DNA from: Patiriisocius marinus | Lineage (GTDB): Bacteria; Bacteroidota; Bacteroidia; Flavobacteriales; Flavobacteriaceae | Direction: 5' to 3' | DNA length: 50,791 nt | NCBI RefSeq assembly: GCF_008974325.1 | Contig: NZ_BKCG01000013.1 | Span: 1-50,791 of the forward strand | Shown: one piece after another, positions 1 through 9,150 of the stretch | Numbering within the stretch: position 1 is the stretch's first letter | How the letters are laid out: every line of letters starts with the position of its first letter | Translations under genes and position numbers: made by a program | The notes under the pieces: generated by a model | Told to the model about the DNA's origin: nothing | Seen by the model: only the letters and a program-made list of their open reading frames with translations | The model's database searches: none

Positions 1-175
1 CCATCACAGTCTCCTGCTGCCCATAAATCATATGCGGCTTGCGCTGCTGTTCCTGGTGACATTGGATCTACTTGAACTGTTGGGGTTGTTACACTACAAG
101 AATCAAATGGATCTGTACCATTCATTACCTCTGTTCCGTTGGTCTCTCCGTCTCCATCACAATCTGCGGCTGCCA
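1..175 (-). pseudogene. Out-of-frame continuation of the giant surface protein
   Basis: On the minus strand, reading one frame over from the main ORF, 1-175 is open to the window edge and encodes another thrombospondin-like module (AADCDGDGETNGTEVMNG, then PFDSCSV, QVDP, YDLWAAGDCDG). This matches the module encoded at about 483-640, so it is clearly the same gene. All other repeats read WQAADCDG or WAAADCDG across this junction, whereas here the sequence reads TGGCAGCCGCAG, one base short. The downstream part would presumably carry the T9SS sorting domain. The deletion may be a sequencing or assembly error, a phase-variation event or a true inactivating mutation. Confidence 0.8.
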
Positions 176-1290
176 AATTGCACTAGTTGTATCTGGCACA
201 CTACCAGCTGTAAATACACATGGGTTACTAATATCAGGATCTGTTGAATTTGGATCTCCATCGCCATCACAATCAGCAGCTTGCCAGATAGGGTTTGACG
301 TATCTGCAACGCTTCCAGCTGCAAAAACACAAGGGTCATAAGGAGCTACATCCGTTCCATTCGGATCTCCATCACCATCACAATCGGCTGCTTGCCAAAT
401 TGGATTTAGTCTGTCTTCATCACCTATAGTTCCATCATCTACACAAGGATTGTAAGGTGCTGGGTCAGTTCCATTAGAAGTACCATCACCATCACAATCT
501 TCTGCTGCCCAAATATCATATGCAGTTTGTTCTGGTGTACCTGGCATAGCAGGATCAACCTGTACTGTACCATTAGTTACACTACAAGGATTAAATGGAT
601 TTGTACCATTCAAAATTTCAGTACCATTGGTTTCTCCATCTCCATCACAATCTGCAGCTGCCCACACAACGTAATTCGGGTCACTTGGTCTTGGTGCTGT
701 TGGAACCCCACTAACACTACAAGGATCTGTTGGATCTGAACCATTAGTATCTTCAAAACCATTGGTTTCTCCATCACCATCACAATCGGCTGCTTGCCAG
801 ATTGCATTTGATGTATCTGCTGTGCTTCCCACTGCAAAAACACACGGATTATATGGTTCTGTATCTGTTCCATTTGGATCTCCATCGCCATCACAATCTG
901 CGGCTGCCCAAACACTATAGTTAGGATCACCTGCTAAAGGAATTGTAGGAAGACCACTTATACTACAAGGATCTGTTGGGTCTGAACCATTATCATTTTC
1001 AAAACCATTTGTTTCTCCATCGCCATCACAATCGGCTGCTTGCCATACTGGATTAGATGTATCAGCAGTACTTCCCGCTGTAAATACACAAGGGTTATTT
1101 GGCTCTGAGTCTGTTGCGTTTGAATCTCCATCACCATCACAATCTAACATATTCCATTCAGCACTTGGTGGTAAAGTCATATTTGTGTCTACAAAATCAC
1201 AAACTTCTGTAGGATCTGTACCATCAATTATTTCTTGCTCATTTGTAACTCCATCGCCATCACAATCAGAAGTAGGCCAATCATTAGTAA
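1..1290 (-). repeat. Tandem thrombospondin type 3-like calcium-binding repeats (coding)
   Basis: The motif DCDGDG or its DNA (plus strand ccatcNccatcacaatc) recurs about 11 times, near 1, 149, 258, 369, 483, 636, 770, 880, 1016, 1125 and 1250. Spacings are about 110 to 150 bases. The linkers fall into types: one with PCVFxAGSxxDTSNxIWQ, one with SDPTDPCSxSGxPT and DPNYxVWAA, and one with QVDP, PGT and YDxWAA. Aspartates in DxDGDGxxN are the expected calcium ligands. This is protein-coding repetition, not a CRISPR array. Confidence 0.85.
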
Positions 1291-4200
1291 CAGTAACTGC
1301 TGCTGAAACATCTGAACAAGGAGCATCTCCATTTATTGTATAAGTATATACCCCTGAAGGATTAACTGTAGGATCAAACATTCCACCTATTAGGTTTGGA
1401 CTCCAAGTTCCACCAGAATCAGCAGTACCTAGAGCTGCAAATAAATCTACAGGGTCACAAGTTGCTGTAACAGTTGCATCCGTCCCTGGATTAGCAGTTG
1501 GCACAAATGAAACTATCACGGTAAGTAAATCAATACTTTCACAACCAGCTGCATTAGTTTGACTAATTACAACTAAATCATCAGTTAATGCTGTTAATAA
1601 AGTTGTAGAAGGTAATGGTACTTTAGGGTCAGCATTGTAATCAGCTAAAGTATCATAATAATTCAATGTCAATGTTTGACCATCTGTAGTAACCTCTAAA
1701 TCTTCTAAAGTAAGTGTAGCCATATCAGACTCACAAAATTCTTGAAGGGTGTCTCCATTTGGATCCTCTGGTTCTGGACTAACAGTTACTGTAAATTGTA
1801 ATCTGTCTGCAACATCAGACATACACGTTGAAGGTGCAGCCTCTGCAAAACCTGCATAATACATTACACCATTTGACAAGGCTGTTGTATTTGATAGTAC
1901 GTTACCCGAACTATCATACCAAACTAGACTTGCGCCAGCAGGTATATTATCTACTACTAAATCACTTAGCGTACTTCCATCAGAAACACAAAACATAGGT
2001 GTTACATCTGGAGAAGTAGGAGCATCCAAATCACATAAATAAGTGATTGTAATTGTAGCATTATCACCAGGTAAATTAATGTTTCCGTCGTTATCTCTAA
2101 TTGTATAATCAATAGGGGTCGGATTCCCAGTGAATGTTGATAAAGGAATAAAGGTTACTTCTCCATTAAATGGATTAAGACTCCAAGTACCCTCACCAGG
2201 AACATCAAATCCAGTAACATTTCCGTCAACGACAGTAATTCCTGTTGCACCAGAAGGTATAATTAAACTAACAGAAGTAATATCAACGGTTCCATCTGCA
2301 TCTGAATCTATTAATGGATTTGGATTATTTGGATCTTGATTGTTAGCAAATAAATCTATTGTAACATTTGAGCCAGCTACATTATCTAAATCATAATCAT
2401 CTTGTGGTACTGGCGGCACTTTTACATAAGTTATAGTAAGAGTTGCTTCATTTACAGAAGTTAAACCACCTAGATCATTTACCACATAGTTAATTGGAGT
2501 TGGATCTGCTGTAAAACCAGTCACAGGCACAAACATTACTTCACCTGTTAAAGACACAGTCCAAGTTCCTTCTCCAGGAACAACTAATGTATCATTGAAA
2601 CCATCACCATTTGAATCTGTAGCATTTGGATCTACAAAATTAACTGTTGCAGGATCAATTGCATTTGAAGGATCTGCAATAGTGTCGGCTATATCATTAT
2701 CCCCAATTAATGTGTCCATTGTTACAGGACCTGCTGGATTTAATAAATCTTCATCATCTACAGCTTCAGGACCCATTGGGATACGAATAGTCACTGTAGT
2801 TGTACTTGTATTACCGTCTTCGTCTGTTATTGTGTATTCAAAAGACGTTTCACCTGACCAACCCGGTGCAGGTGTAAAGTGCATTGTACCATCAGGATCA
2901 ACTATAACAGTACCATTAGCTGGTTGCGTATAGCTAGAAACTACAGTATTACCTTCTCCTAAAATATCTTCATCATCGTGATCATCACCAAACCCATCAT
3001 TGATTCCAAATAAGCTAATATGAATTGATTGATCTATTGCTGTCACAAAATCATCTGGCATGGCTTGTATTGGCGTTCTTAATAAGGCCATTGGAATTTG
3101 CGTAGGACCACACATACAGTTCGCATCACTTGGTTCCATTACAAAAACAATACCCGTAGTCTCGTCACATCCTTCTGAACCATTAAACTGGATTGCTTCT
3201 GTTAATGAACCATTTGCTGGAATTGCTCCAACTAAATTACCAGTATAAATACTACTCCCCACAGGGTTACCAGATGCATCAGCACAATAGAAATCGTATT
3301 CTGCTCCTGCAGGCATATCTAAATCACCTGTATTTTCTATAGTTATTGAAGCAAGTACATAAGCAAACGCAGATGCTGTTTCCGTAAGTACAGCATCTGA
3401 AGAATTTAAAGTTGCGGGCGAAGGCTTACGAATTGCTACATCTTGTACTTTACTACCTGTTTGAATTATTGCTTCACTACAACTTACACCTCCATTTGTC
3501 GCACAATTAGAACCAGAGCTCTCAATATAATTACTCACCTCAACTGAAGCTGCATCTGAACAAACACCATTTATTGGGGTTACTTCAAAAGAAAATTCAA
3601 TAGAATCATCATCCATCATCCCTTGAGGATATTGAACTATTAATTCATTTGTCATCTCAGACGATATCATCATTGGATGAGTACCACCACCAGTATTTTG
3701 CAATGTACCTGGCACGTAAGACAATCCTGCTGGAATAGTTACTTTAGCAAAATCTTCTGTTCCTGTTACAGCTGCTGGACTTCCATTTATATTTTTAATT
3801 GTTGATTTATCAACTACAAGAAAATTAGCACCACACCCATCAATTGGGTCTGCAATAGTAACTTCAGGGAAGGCTCTGTATGGTGATTGCAAACCATCTA
3901 TTGTAATTCCATTACTCAGTACTCTAGCATTGTCCCCTGACGCTGGTTCACCACAAGCAGCGTTACCATTTATTTTAAAGCCAATAGGTGCGTTAGATTG
4001 ATAATCGCAAGTAGTTTGTAACATAAAGCGAAGTTGTGCTTTTCTCTCAGTTGTGCTGGAACCAACAGCTCCTGTACCTGGTAAACCTCCATACTCATCC
4101 ATTGCTGGATTTGAAATATCAACTACATAAGTGGTTCCGTTATCCACAACGGTTCCTGTTATATCATTCCAAGGAAGAGTAGCTAAAGGATATTGCACTT

Positions 4201-7200
4201 CAACAGAAATAATATCTAAAGCTGAAGTTCCACCAAATGGCTCTAGAGTTGCTATAAAATCAACAACAGTTCCATTTAAACCAGAATTATACTCAAGTGT
4301 TATCTCAAAAGGAGTACAATTATCAACTGCAGAAATTGGCTGCACCACAATTTCTTGCTGAACTAAAGCAGAAGCAGGTATTAACGAAATTGTAGCAATT
4401 TCTTTATAACAAAAATCTGTAGCCGTTTCATAATCTGCTGGATAGGCATCACAATCATAACCGAGATAAAAATCAACAACATTTACTTCACAAGTATCGT
4501 ATGATCCTGCAATTCGAATATTTTTTGTAGCTCCAACAGCTACAGAACCTACATTAACATAACTATTACCGGCTGAGTCAATAAAAATATCTGAAATATT
4601 ATTAACTGGTGTTCCTCCACCAGTACCATCTGCATTAACATCTAAATAAGCATTAGTAACAGTAATTACCCCTGCAGGAACTTTTATCCAATGGTAATCA
4701 ATTGTTGATCCAGAGGTATTTACAATTTGTAAATCAAAAAATGCTTCTGGTCCATATCCATCTGTACTTGAACCTACTAATGGTTGAAAATTGTATGTAG
4801 GTGGTGAATAATTTAAAGTAACCTCCACACCGGCATCTGTATTTCCTGCTGCATTAATTTGGTCATTACTATCTAAACCATCATCCGTAAATACAACGTT
4901 TTGGATTCTTGAAAGATCTTCACCATATTTTGATGGATCTGCATATACATTATGTGCCCACGAATACAAATCCATAGTAGTAAACACATCCATAGTAGTT
5001 GCTTCCTCTAACTCACAAGTACCCTTAAGAGTAAGTGTTGTTCTATATGATGCAGTTGCTCTTTGATCAGTATCTCTATAATCACTTCCAGCCACTGGAG
5101 TTGCTCTCCAATGATTATCATCTTGTTGTACCAATAATAAATCACCATCACTTGCTCTATAAGTTCCAACACTAGTTGATTGGCTAGCATCTAAAACCCT
5201 AACCCCATCTGGAACAAAATAGTCTATTTGTTTAATCGCATTAAAGGGTCTATACTCGCCTGGGTGCACGTGTCCAACAGAACCTCTTATATAATTATTA
5301 TAATCAATAGCTTCAAGTTCATCACAGTTAGCAAAAACCTCATTCTTACCAGCTGTTCGCATGAATGGCCTCGTAAACTCTACTGAATCTCCCCAATCAT
5401 CACAAGTAAGCTCACCGGTAGTAGTATTTGCATTAGGGTGCGTTGGCTCAATAGTAAAGAAACGCCCTCTGAAACCCATAACATTATAATTATCTGCATA
5501 ATATGTATCAACTTTGAAATGCCAATCCATTAGTACAAAAAATTCATCGTTATTATCTACAGTTCCTGAATCTAAGGTTGTAATAGCATTAGAAAAGTCA
5601 AAATCAGCGATAAAACTATTGACAGCACCAGGAGTTGGATCCGGAATAATTACTGGTGGATCCAAAGTAGTCACAGCAGTAGTTAATCCAGTTGAAGCAT
5701 CTTTAAAATAAACTTGACCTTCTATAAAAGAAATAGTTTCTTGACCCAAATGTGTAGCACTTGCATCGGGCAAGTCATATTTTTGTCTGAAATGTAAATC
5801 ATCACCCACAATACCTCCTGCAGAACTATTCATAAATCCTTCAGCCTCTACTCGCATATCATCTCCAGCTAAATATATATCCAACTCGTGAATTGCTGGA
5901 TCAAGATTTACCAAAGACATCATTGTATCATCCGTATAACCCGGTGTAATTCTATAAGAATCAAATGCCGTAATATTTGGCCCTTGACAAGGGTCACAAT
6001 TATGTAATAATATTGGTAAGAAATTATCGCAATGGACTTCATTTGTTTTACAAATATTTCCTAAAGAATCGTACCAATTATATGTTGTTTTGTAAGGGAT
6101 AACAATAGGGTTTGTAACTCCACAATAGGCTATTAAAGGAAAACGCACAAATTTATCTGTAGTACCAGCTCCACCTAAACGATTAGAATACCCTTCTTGT
6201 AAATCTGTAGTTGTATAAGTCACAACGCCAGACACTGGATCTTGAGAAAAGGCAGAATCTGCTCCTGGCGCTAAAACAACACCAGCTGGAACTTCTATCG
6301 AAACAACCATTTCGTTATCTGCGTTAGTATTTAATATTGCATGCCCATTATGTTTATAATCCGTTCCTGCATTAATAAAATAAGGGTTAATTGCCACTTC
6401 AAATACAGCACCGTCCGTTGTATCTGTATCTTGCTCTCTTAAAGTAGGAACTTGATAATCTCTTGCTAAGTTACCATATCCTAAATCAGTACCAGAAATT
6501 CTAGAAACATCACACTGCGTTCTAGCAATTGCATTCAAATATATATGCTCCCAATCTTGTAATCTATCATCACCAGACGAACACATAAATTGATCATCAT
6601 CCACAAAAGTTATATCATATTCTAAAATAACAGTATGTCCTGGTGCGATATCATCAAAATATATATCATTATCTAAATTAGAAAAACCAGCATTGGGTCC
6701 ATCAGGGTCTGCAGTTAAGGTATCTTCCGCTAACATTTGAGTATCACCCGAAGGTTGGTAAGCAGCACTAACAGGTTGCCATCCCGATATATTCCCAGAC
6801 ACATCTGTTCCACCTATTCTAAAGTTAGTAAATATCTTCTGATCATAGTAACCACTTGACCAACGGTTATTATTATTGTAATCTATATTTAACAGTTGAT
6901 TATTTGACCCCAAACCAAAAGATAACCTAACATCTTTTGCCCAAGCTGCAGGTCCTACACCGGTGTTAGTAATTTCTACACGTACTGTATTAGATCCACA
7001 AAGCTCTCTTGGATTATCAACAACATTAAAAACCAATGTTGGTAAATCACCTCCAAAAAGAACAGAACCAACAACTGGATCAGATAAAAAACAATCCCAT
7101 CCTGATTTGTGTGTTACATTTGTGTCTGCGGTTGAATTACCACAAGATGCTAAACTAAATCTTTCTGTAAATACTAAATCTTCACCATCATCAAAAATAC

Positions 7201-8098
7201 CATCACCATTTTCAAACATTCCATTTCCAGTACCAAATGCCATATTTGGATCTGTCATATTAAACCTAAACACTAGTGGGTTTGCGTTAGGATCATCTGG
7301 AGTAAGTGGAGTTGTTAAATCTAAATAAAACAACTGATAATTTAATATATCATCACCAAGAAATACTTCATGATACGCCTCTACAACACCTGAATTACCT
7401 GCGTTTATATCAACAACTTCTCTTTCATGCACTCCTCCTACTACAGCAGGTAGTGATAAAATAGGTCCATCAACTTGTAAGGAAGGCGCTACTAAATTAT
7501 AAGTTCCAGAATTAGGATTAGTATCTTCACCAGATCCTAAACCTCCAGAATAAGATAACGCTACATAATCTTTGAAAGTACCCTCTGCCTCAGAATGCTC
7601 AACTGCTAAACAATTTGCAGTACGCTGAAATATAAAATTTACAAACTCACCAACACCCCAATTTACTGCTGCGGCACCTTTGTTAATTTCAAATACTGGA
7701 TTTGTAGAATTCACAGGCATTACATCAGCTATTGTGTAAGCTCCCGCAGCACTAGTACTTTGACCTACTATACTGGCAGTTCCAGTTATATAAGTTACCC
7801 CTGGAGGCAAATTAATTGTTACTTGAACTGAATTTGTACCTGACCCTAATGCAGTTATACCAATCTCATTGAAAGCTTCATTTCCAGAACCAATTCCAAC
7901 ATCTGGATCTATTGGAGTAGCTGTTGAAGAAGATGGTTGGTAAAGCACTTCGAAATCGCTATTTGCATAATCTTGGGCAAATATTGAAGTAACAAAACTT
8001 AAGGTGGTTAATAATAAAAGTAAGAAACTCCTTTTCCCCAATATTACCATTGAAGTTAATTTGTTTCTTAAAACGAAAGGAAGCGTAATTTTTCCCAT
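125..8098 (-). CDS. Giant exported repeat-rich surface protein, probably a T9SS substrate (frame broken near its visible C-terminus)
   Basis: About 2,657 residues. I chose the ATG at 8098; the frame is open upstream only to a TTG at 8134, and the ATG at 8050 is also possible. A hydrophobic signal peptide ending near SIFAQ shows Sec export. The first ~1,680 residues are Asp/Thr/Gly-rich and look like stacked beta-sandwich domains that I cannot assign. Then come a cadherin/Ig-like module (nt ~3065-2780), two CshA-type fibril repeats (nt ~2780-2040), Ig-like stretches rich in Cys and Pro, and thrombospondin type 3-like calcium-binding repeats (DCDGDGxxN) from nt ~1290 to the edge. Proteins of this build in Flavobacteriia are usually secreted by the T9SS and act as cell-surface adhesins; the C-terminal sorting domain would lie beyond the left edge. 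The stop at 125-127 arises from a one-base deletion near 174, after which the same repeats continue in another frame. Function is inferred from domain composition only. Confidence 0.85.
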   Translation of the reverse strand: MGKITLPFVLRNKLTSMVILGKRSFLLLLLTTLSFVTSIFAQDYANSDFEVLYQPSSSTATPIDPDVGIGSGNEAFNEIGITALGSGTNSVQVTINLPPGVTYITGTASIVGQSTSAAGAYTIADVMPVNSTNPVFEINKGAAAVNWGVGEFVNFIFQRTANCLAVEHSEAEGTFKDYVALSYSGGLGSGEDTNPNSGTYNLVAPSLQVDGPILSLPAVVGGVHEREVVDINAGNSGVVEAYHEVFLGDDILNYQLFYLDLTTPLTPDDPNANPLVFRFNMTDPNMAFGTGNGMFENGDGIFDDGEDLVFTERFSLASCGNSTADTNVTHKSGWDCFLSDPVVGSVLFGGDLPTLVFNVVDNPRELCGSNTVRVEITNTGVGPAAWAKDVRLSFGLGSNNQLLNIDYNNNNRWSSGYYDQKIFTNFRIGGTDVSGNISGWQPVSAAYQPSGDTQMLAEDTLTADPDGPNAGFSNLDNDIYFDDIAPGHTVILEYDITFVDDDQFMCSSGDDRLQDWEHIYLNAIARTQCDVSRISGTDLGYGNLARDYQVPTLREQDTDTTDGAVFEVAINPYFINAGTDYKHNGHAILNTNADNEMVVSIEVPAGVVLAPGADSAFSQDPVSGVVTYTTTDLQEGYSNRLGGAGTTDKFVRFPLIAYCGVTNPIVIPYKTTYNWYDSLGNICKTNEVHCDNFLPILLHNCDPCQGPNITAFDSYRITPGYTDDTMMSLVNLDPAIHELDIYLAGDDMRVEAEGFMNSSAGGIVGDDLHFRQKYDLPDASATHLGQETISFIEGQVYFKDASTGLTTAVTTLDPPVIIPDPTPGAVNSFIADFDFSNAITTLDSGTVDNNDEFFVLMDWHFKVDTYYADNYNVMGFRGRFFTIEPTHPNANTTTGELTCDDWGDSVEFTRPFMRTAGKNEVFANCDELEAIDYNNYIRGSVGHVHPGEYRPFNAIKQIDYFVPDGVRVLDASQSTSVGTYRASDGDLLLVQQDDNHWRATPVAGSDYRDTDQRATASYRTTLTLKGTCELEEATTMDVFTTMDLYSWAHNVYADPSKYGEDLSRIQNVVFTDDGLDSNDQINAAGNTDAGVEVTLNYSPPTYNFQPLVGSSTDGYGPEAFFDLQIVNTSGSTIDYHWIKVPAGVITVTNAYLDVNADGTGGGTPVNNISDIFIDSAGNSYVNVGSVAVGATKNIRIAGSYDTCEVNVVDFYLGYDCDAYPADYETATDFCYKEIATISLIPASALVQQEIVVQPISAVDNCTPFEITLEYNSGLNGTVVDFIATLEPFGGTSALDIISVEVQYPLATLPWNDITGTVVDNGTTYVVDISNPAMDEYGGLPGTGAVGSSTTERKAQLRFMLQTTCDYQSNAPIGFKINGNAACGEPASGDNARVLSNGITIDGLQSPYRAFPEVTIADPIDGCGANFLVVDKSTIKNINGSPAAVTGTEDFAKVTIPAGLSYVPGTLQNTGGGTHPMMISSEMTNELIVQYPQGMMDDDSIEFSFEVTPINGVCSDAASVEVSNYIESSGSNCATNGGVSCSEAIIQTGSKVQDVAIRKPSPATLNSSDAVLTETASAFAYVLASITIENTGDLDMPAGAEYDFYCADASGNPVGSSIYTGNLVGAIPANGSLTEAIQFNGSEGCDETTGIVFVMEPSDANCMCGPTQIPMALLRTPIQAMPDDFVTAIDQSIHISLFGINDGFGDDHDDEDILGEGNTVVSSYTQPANGTVIVDPDGTMHFTPAPGWSGETSFEYTITDEDGNTSTTTVTIRIPMGPEAVDDEDLLNPAGPVTMDTLIGDNDIADTIADPSNAIDPATVNFVDPNATDSNGDGFNDTLVVPGEGTWTVSLTGEVMFVPVTGFTADPTPINYVVNDLGGLTSVNEATLTITYVKVPPVPQDDYDLDNVAGSNVTIDLFANNQDPNNPNPLIDSDADGTVDITSVSLIIPSGATGITVVDGNVTGFDVPGEGTWSLNPFNGEVTFIPLSTFTGNPTPIDYTIRDNDGNINLPGDNATITITYLCDLDAPTSPDVTPMFCVSDGSTLSDLVVDNIPAGASLVWYDSSGNVLSNTTALSNGVMYYAGFAEAAPSTCMSDVADRLQFTVTVSPEPEDPNGDTLQEFCESDMATLTLEDLEVTTDGQTLTLNYYDTLADYNADPKVPLPSTTLLTALTDDLVVISQTNAAGCESIDLLTVIVSFVPTANPGTDATVTATCDPVDLFAALGTADSGGTWSPNLIGGMFDPTVNPSGVYTYTINGDAPCSDVSAAVTVTNDWPTSDCDGDGVTNEQEIIDGTDPTEVCDFVDTNMTLPPSAEWNMLDCDGDGDSNATDSEPNNPCVFTAGSTADTSNPVWQAADCDGDGETNGFENDNGSDPTDPCSISGLPTIPLAGDPNYSVWAAADCDGDGDPNGTDTEPYNPCVFAVGSTADTSNAIWQAADCDGDGETNGFEDTNGSDPTDPCSVSGVPTAPRPSDPNYVVWAAADCDGDGETNGTEILNGTNPFNPCSVTNGTVQVDPAMPGTPEQTAYDIWAAEDCDGDGTSNGTDPAPYNPCVDDGTIGDEDRLNPIWQAADCDGDGDPNGTDVAPYDPCVFAAGSVADTSNPIWQAADCDGDGDPNSTDPDISNPCVFTAGSVPDTTSAIWQPQIVMETERPTEQR
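2040..2780 (-). repeat. Two CshA-type fibril repeats within the giant surface protein
   Basis: Two consecutive ~120-residue modules share a start of the type (A/Q)DDxDLxN, then PGEGTWxxxxxxGEV, TFIP or MFVP, GNPTPIDYT or DPTPINYV, and an ending TITY. This is the signature of CshA-type fibril repeats of surface adhesins. They lie between a cadherin-like module and the Ig-like/thrombospondin-like tail, so they probably form part of an extended stalk. Confidence 0.7.
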
Positions 8099-8658
8099 AA
8101 ATTTTGGTTTATTTAAGTAATTCTGTTGAATCAAATACTTTAATACTTTGACATAATTAGGGTCAAAATATAATTCATAAAATTAAGTTAAATAATAAAG
8201 TCAAAAAAAATATTTTGTTTATAACTTTTGTATTTCGATGAAACACAAATATGGTCGGCCAAAACACCTTATCTATCGTTAGTTAGTGCGTTTTATCGGA
8301 ATATTAAGGCCTCTTGACGCCAAAATTGAAGGAAAAATAGCCAATTTTCATATCAATTATGTCGACAAAACGTCAATTGTAGAGGTTGTGACAAAAAAAA
8401 TGACAACTTATTAAAATAATTTGTTTTTTCGGAATATCTACAAAAAGACATGAATAGACGTTTAAAAGAAAATAGTTAAGAATCCTTGCTAATGATTGAA
8501 ACAAAATTAAAATGCTCTTAAAACGCATTAAAATCAGCTGAATTGAATAGTTTTTTATTATGATATTTTAAAAATCAATAGAAATATCAAATAATAATGC
8601 AATGATTAAAATCGGTTAATAAAATACTATTGAAAGTAATTAAGAAAAATATATACAT
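8099..8658. other. AT-rich gene-free stretch upstream of the giant surface protein
   Basis: About 560 bases without a credible ORF. It must hold the leader and promoter of the giant protein gene on the minus strand, but I found no exact TAnnTTTG box with a well-spaced TTTG; the nearest candidates (a TATATTTTG-like sequence close to the gene, and CATATTTG further up) each have a mismatch or wrong spacing. I see no RNA gene, insertion sequence or strong hairpin here. Confidence 0.5.
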
Positions 8659-8688
8659 AAAAAAAAAGCCGAATCTTTCGATTCGGCT
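8659..8688 (-). terminator. Rho-independent terminator after the tRNA genes
   Basis: On the minus strand a 9-bp stem AGCCGAATC / GATTCGGCT closes a GAAA loop and is followed by a run of T. It lies 11 bases after the tRNA-Leu 3' end, so it ends the two-tRNA transcript. Confidence 0.9.
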
Positions 8689-8698
8689 TTTAACATTG

Positions 8699-8784
8699 TA
8701 CTGAAGACGGGACTTGAACCCGTACGGACATTACTGCCCACTGGATTTTAAGTCCAGCGTGTCTACCAATTCCACCACTTCAGC
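8699..8784 (-). tRNA. tRNA-Leu (anticodon UAA)
   Basis: An 86-base cloverleaf with acceptor arms GCTGAAG / CTTCAGT, anticodon stem CTGGA / TCCAG around the loop CTTAAAA (anticodon TAA), a long variable arm as expected of class II tRNAs, and the T-arm sequence GGGTTCAAGTCCC. The CCA end is not encoded. It is co-transcribed with tRNA-Gly just upstream and ends at a strong terminator. Confidence 0.95.
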
Positions 8785-8823
8785 GATTATACAGCTACAA
8801 TTAAGTAACCAGGTAGTTTACAG

Positions 8824-8896
8824 AGCGAAAAACGGGATTTGAACCCGCGACCTCCACCTTGGCAAGGTGGCGCTCTACCAGCTGAGCTATTTTCGC
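8824..8896 (-). tRNA. tRNA-Gly (anticodon GCC)
   Basis: A 73-base cloverleaf with acceptor arms GCGAAAA / TTTTCGC, D-arm AGCTCAGCTGGTAGAGC, anticodon stem CCACC / GGTGG around TTGCCAA (anticodon GCC), and T-arm GCGGGTTCAAATCCCGT. CCA is not encoded. It precedes tRNA-Leu by 39 bases on the same strand. Confidence 0.95.
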
Positions 8897-8956
8897 AAAT
8901 TATATCTATTTAGAATAGATAATTTTTAAGAACGTGCTTCGTTGCTAAAGCGGATG

Positions 8957-8986
8957 CAAATTTAAAAATATTACATCAATTGCAAA
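8957..8986 (-). promoter_or_regulatory. Candidate Bacteroidota-type promoter for the tRNA pair
   Basis: On the minus strand TTTG (8983-8986), an 18-base spacer and TAAATTTG (8957-8964) fit the -33 TTTG / -7 TAnnTTTG consensus used by the main sigma factor of Bacteroidota. Transcription would begin about 55 bases before tRNA-Gly. Confidence 0.6.
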
Positions 8987-9150
8987 GCGTTTTTGGAACT
9001 TTTTTAAAGATATTTTTAAGATTATTTCTAACGCTATGATAACCAAATAAATACCTTTAATAATAAATTACAGTTAATATTTCAAGTACATCCTATAGTT
9101 AGAATCTAGTATAAGTATTCTAAAAAATCCTTATAACAAAACTCTAAAAC

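Noticed and set aside
1-1290. Regularly spaced DNA repeat that might look like a CRISPR array
   Set aside because: The repeats are in one reading frame, encode DCDGDG modules, vary by codon and have no constant spacer length.
2130-2933. Plus-strand ORFs of 69 and 112 codons
   Set aside because: They lie antisense to the giant surface protein; their residues merely mirror its repetitive Asp/Thr/Gly codons, and they have no start signals.
8134-8134. TTG at 8134 as start of the giant protein
   Set aside because: It adds 12 residues of low quality ahead of the ATG at 8098, which gives a normal signal peptide.
8699-8896. tRNA pair as a phage or island attachment site
   Set aside because: No integrase gene and no repeated tRNA 3' end were seen in the window.
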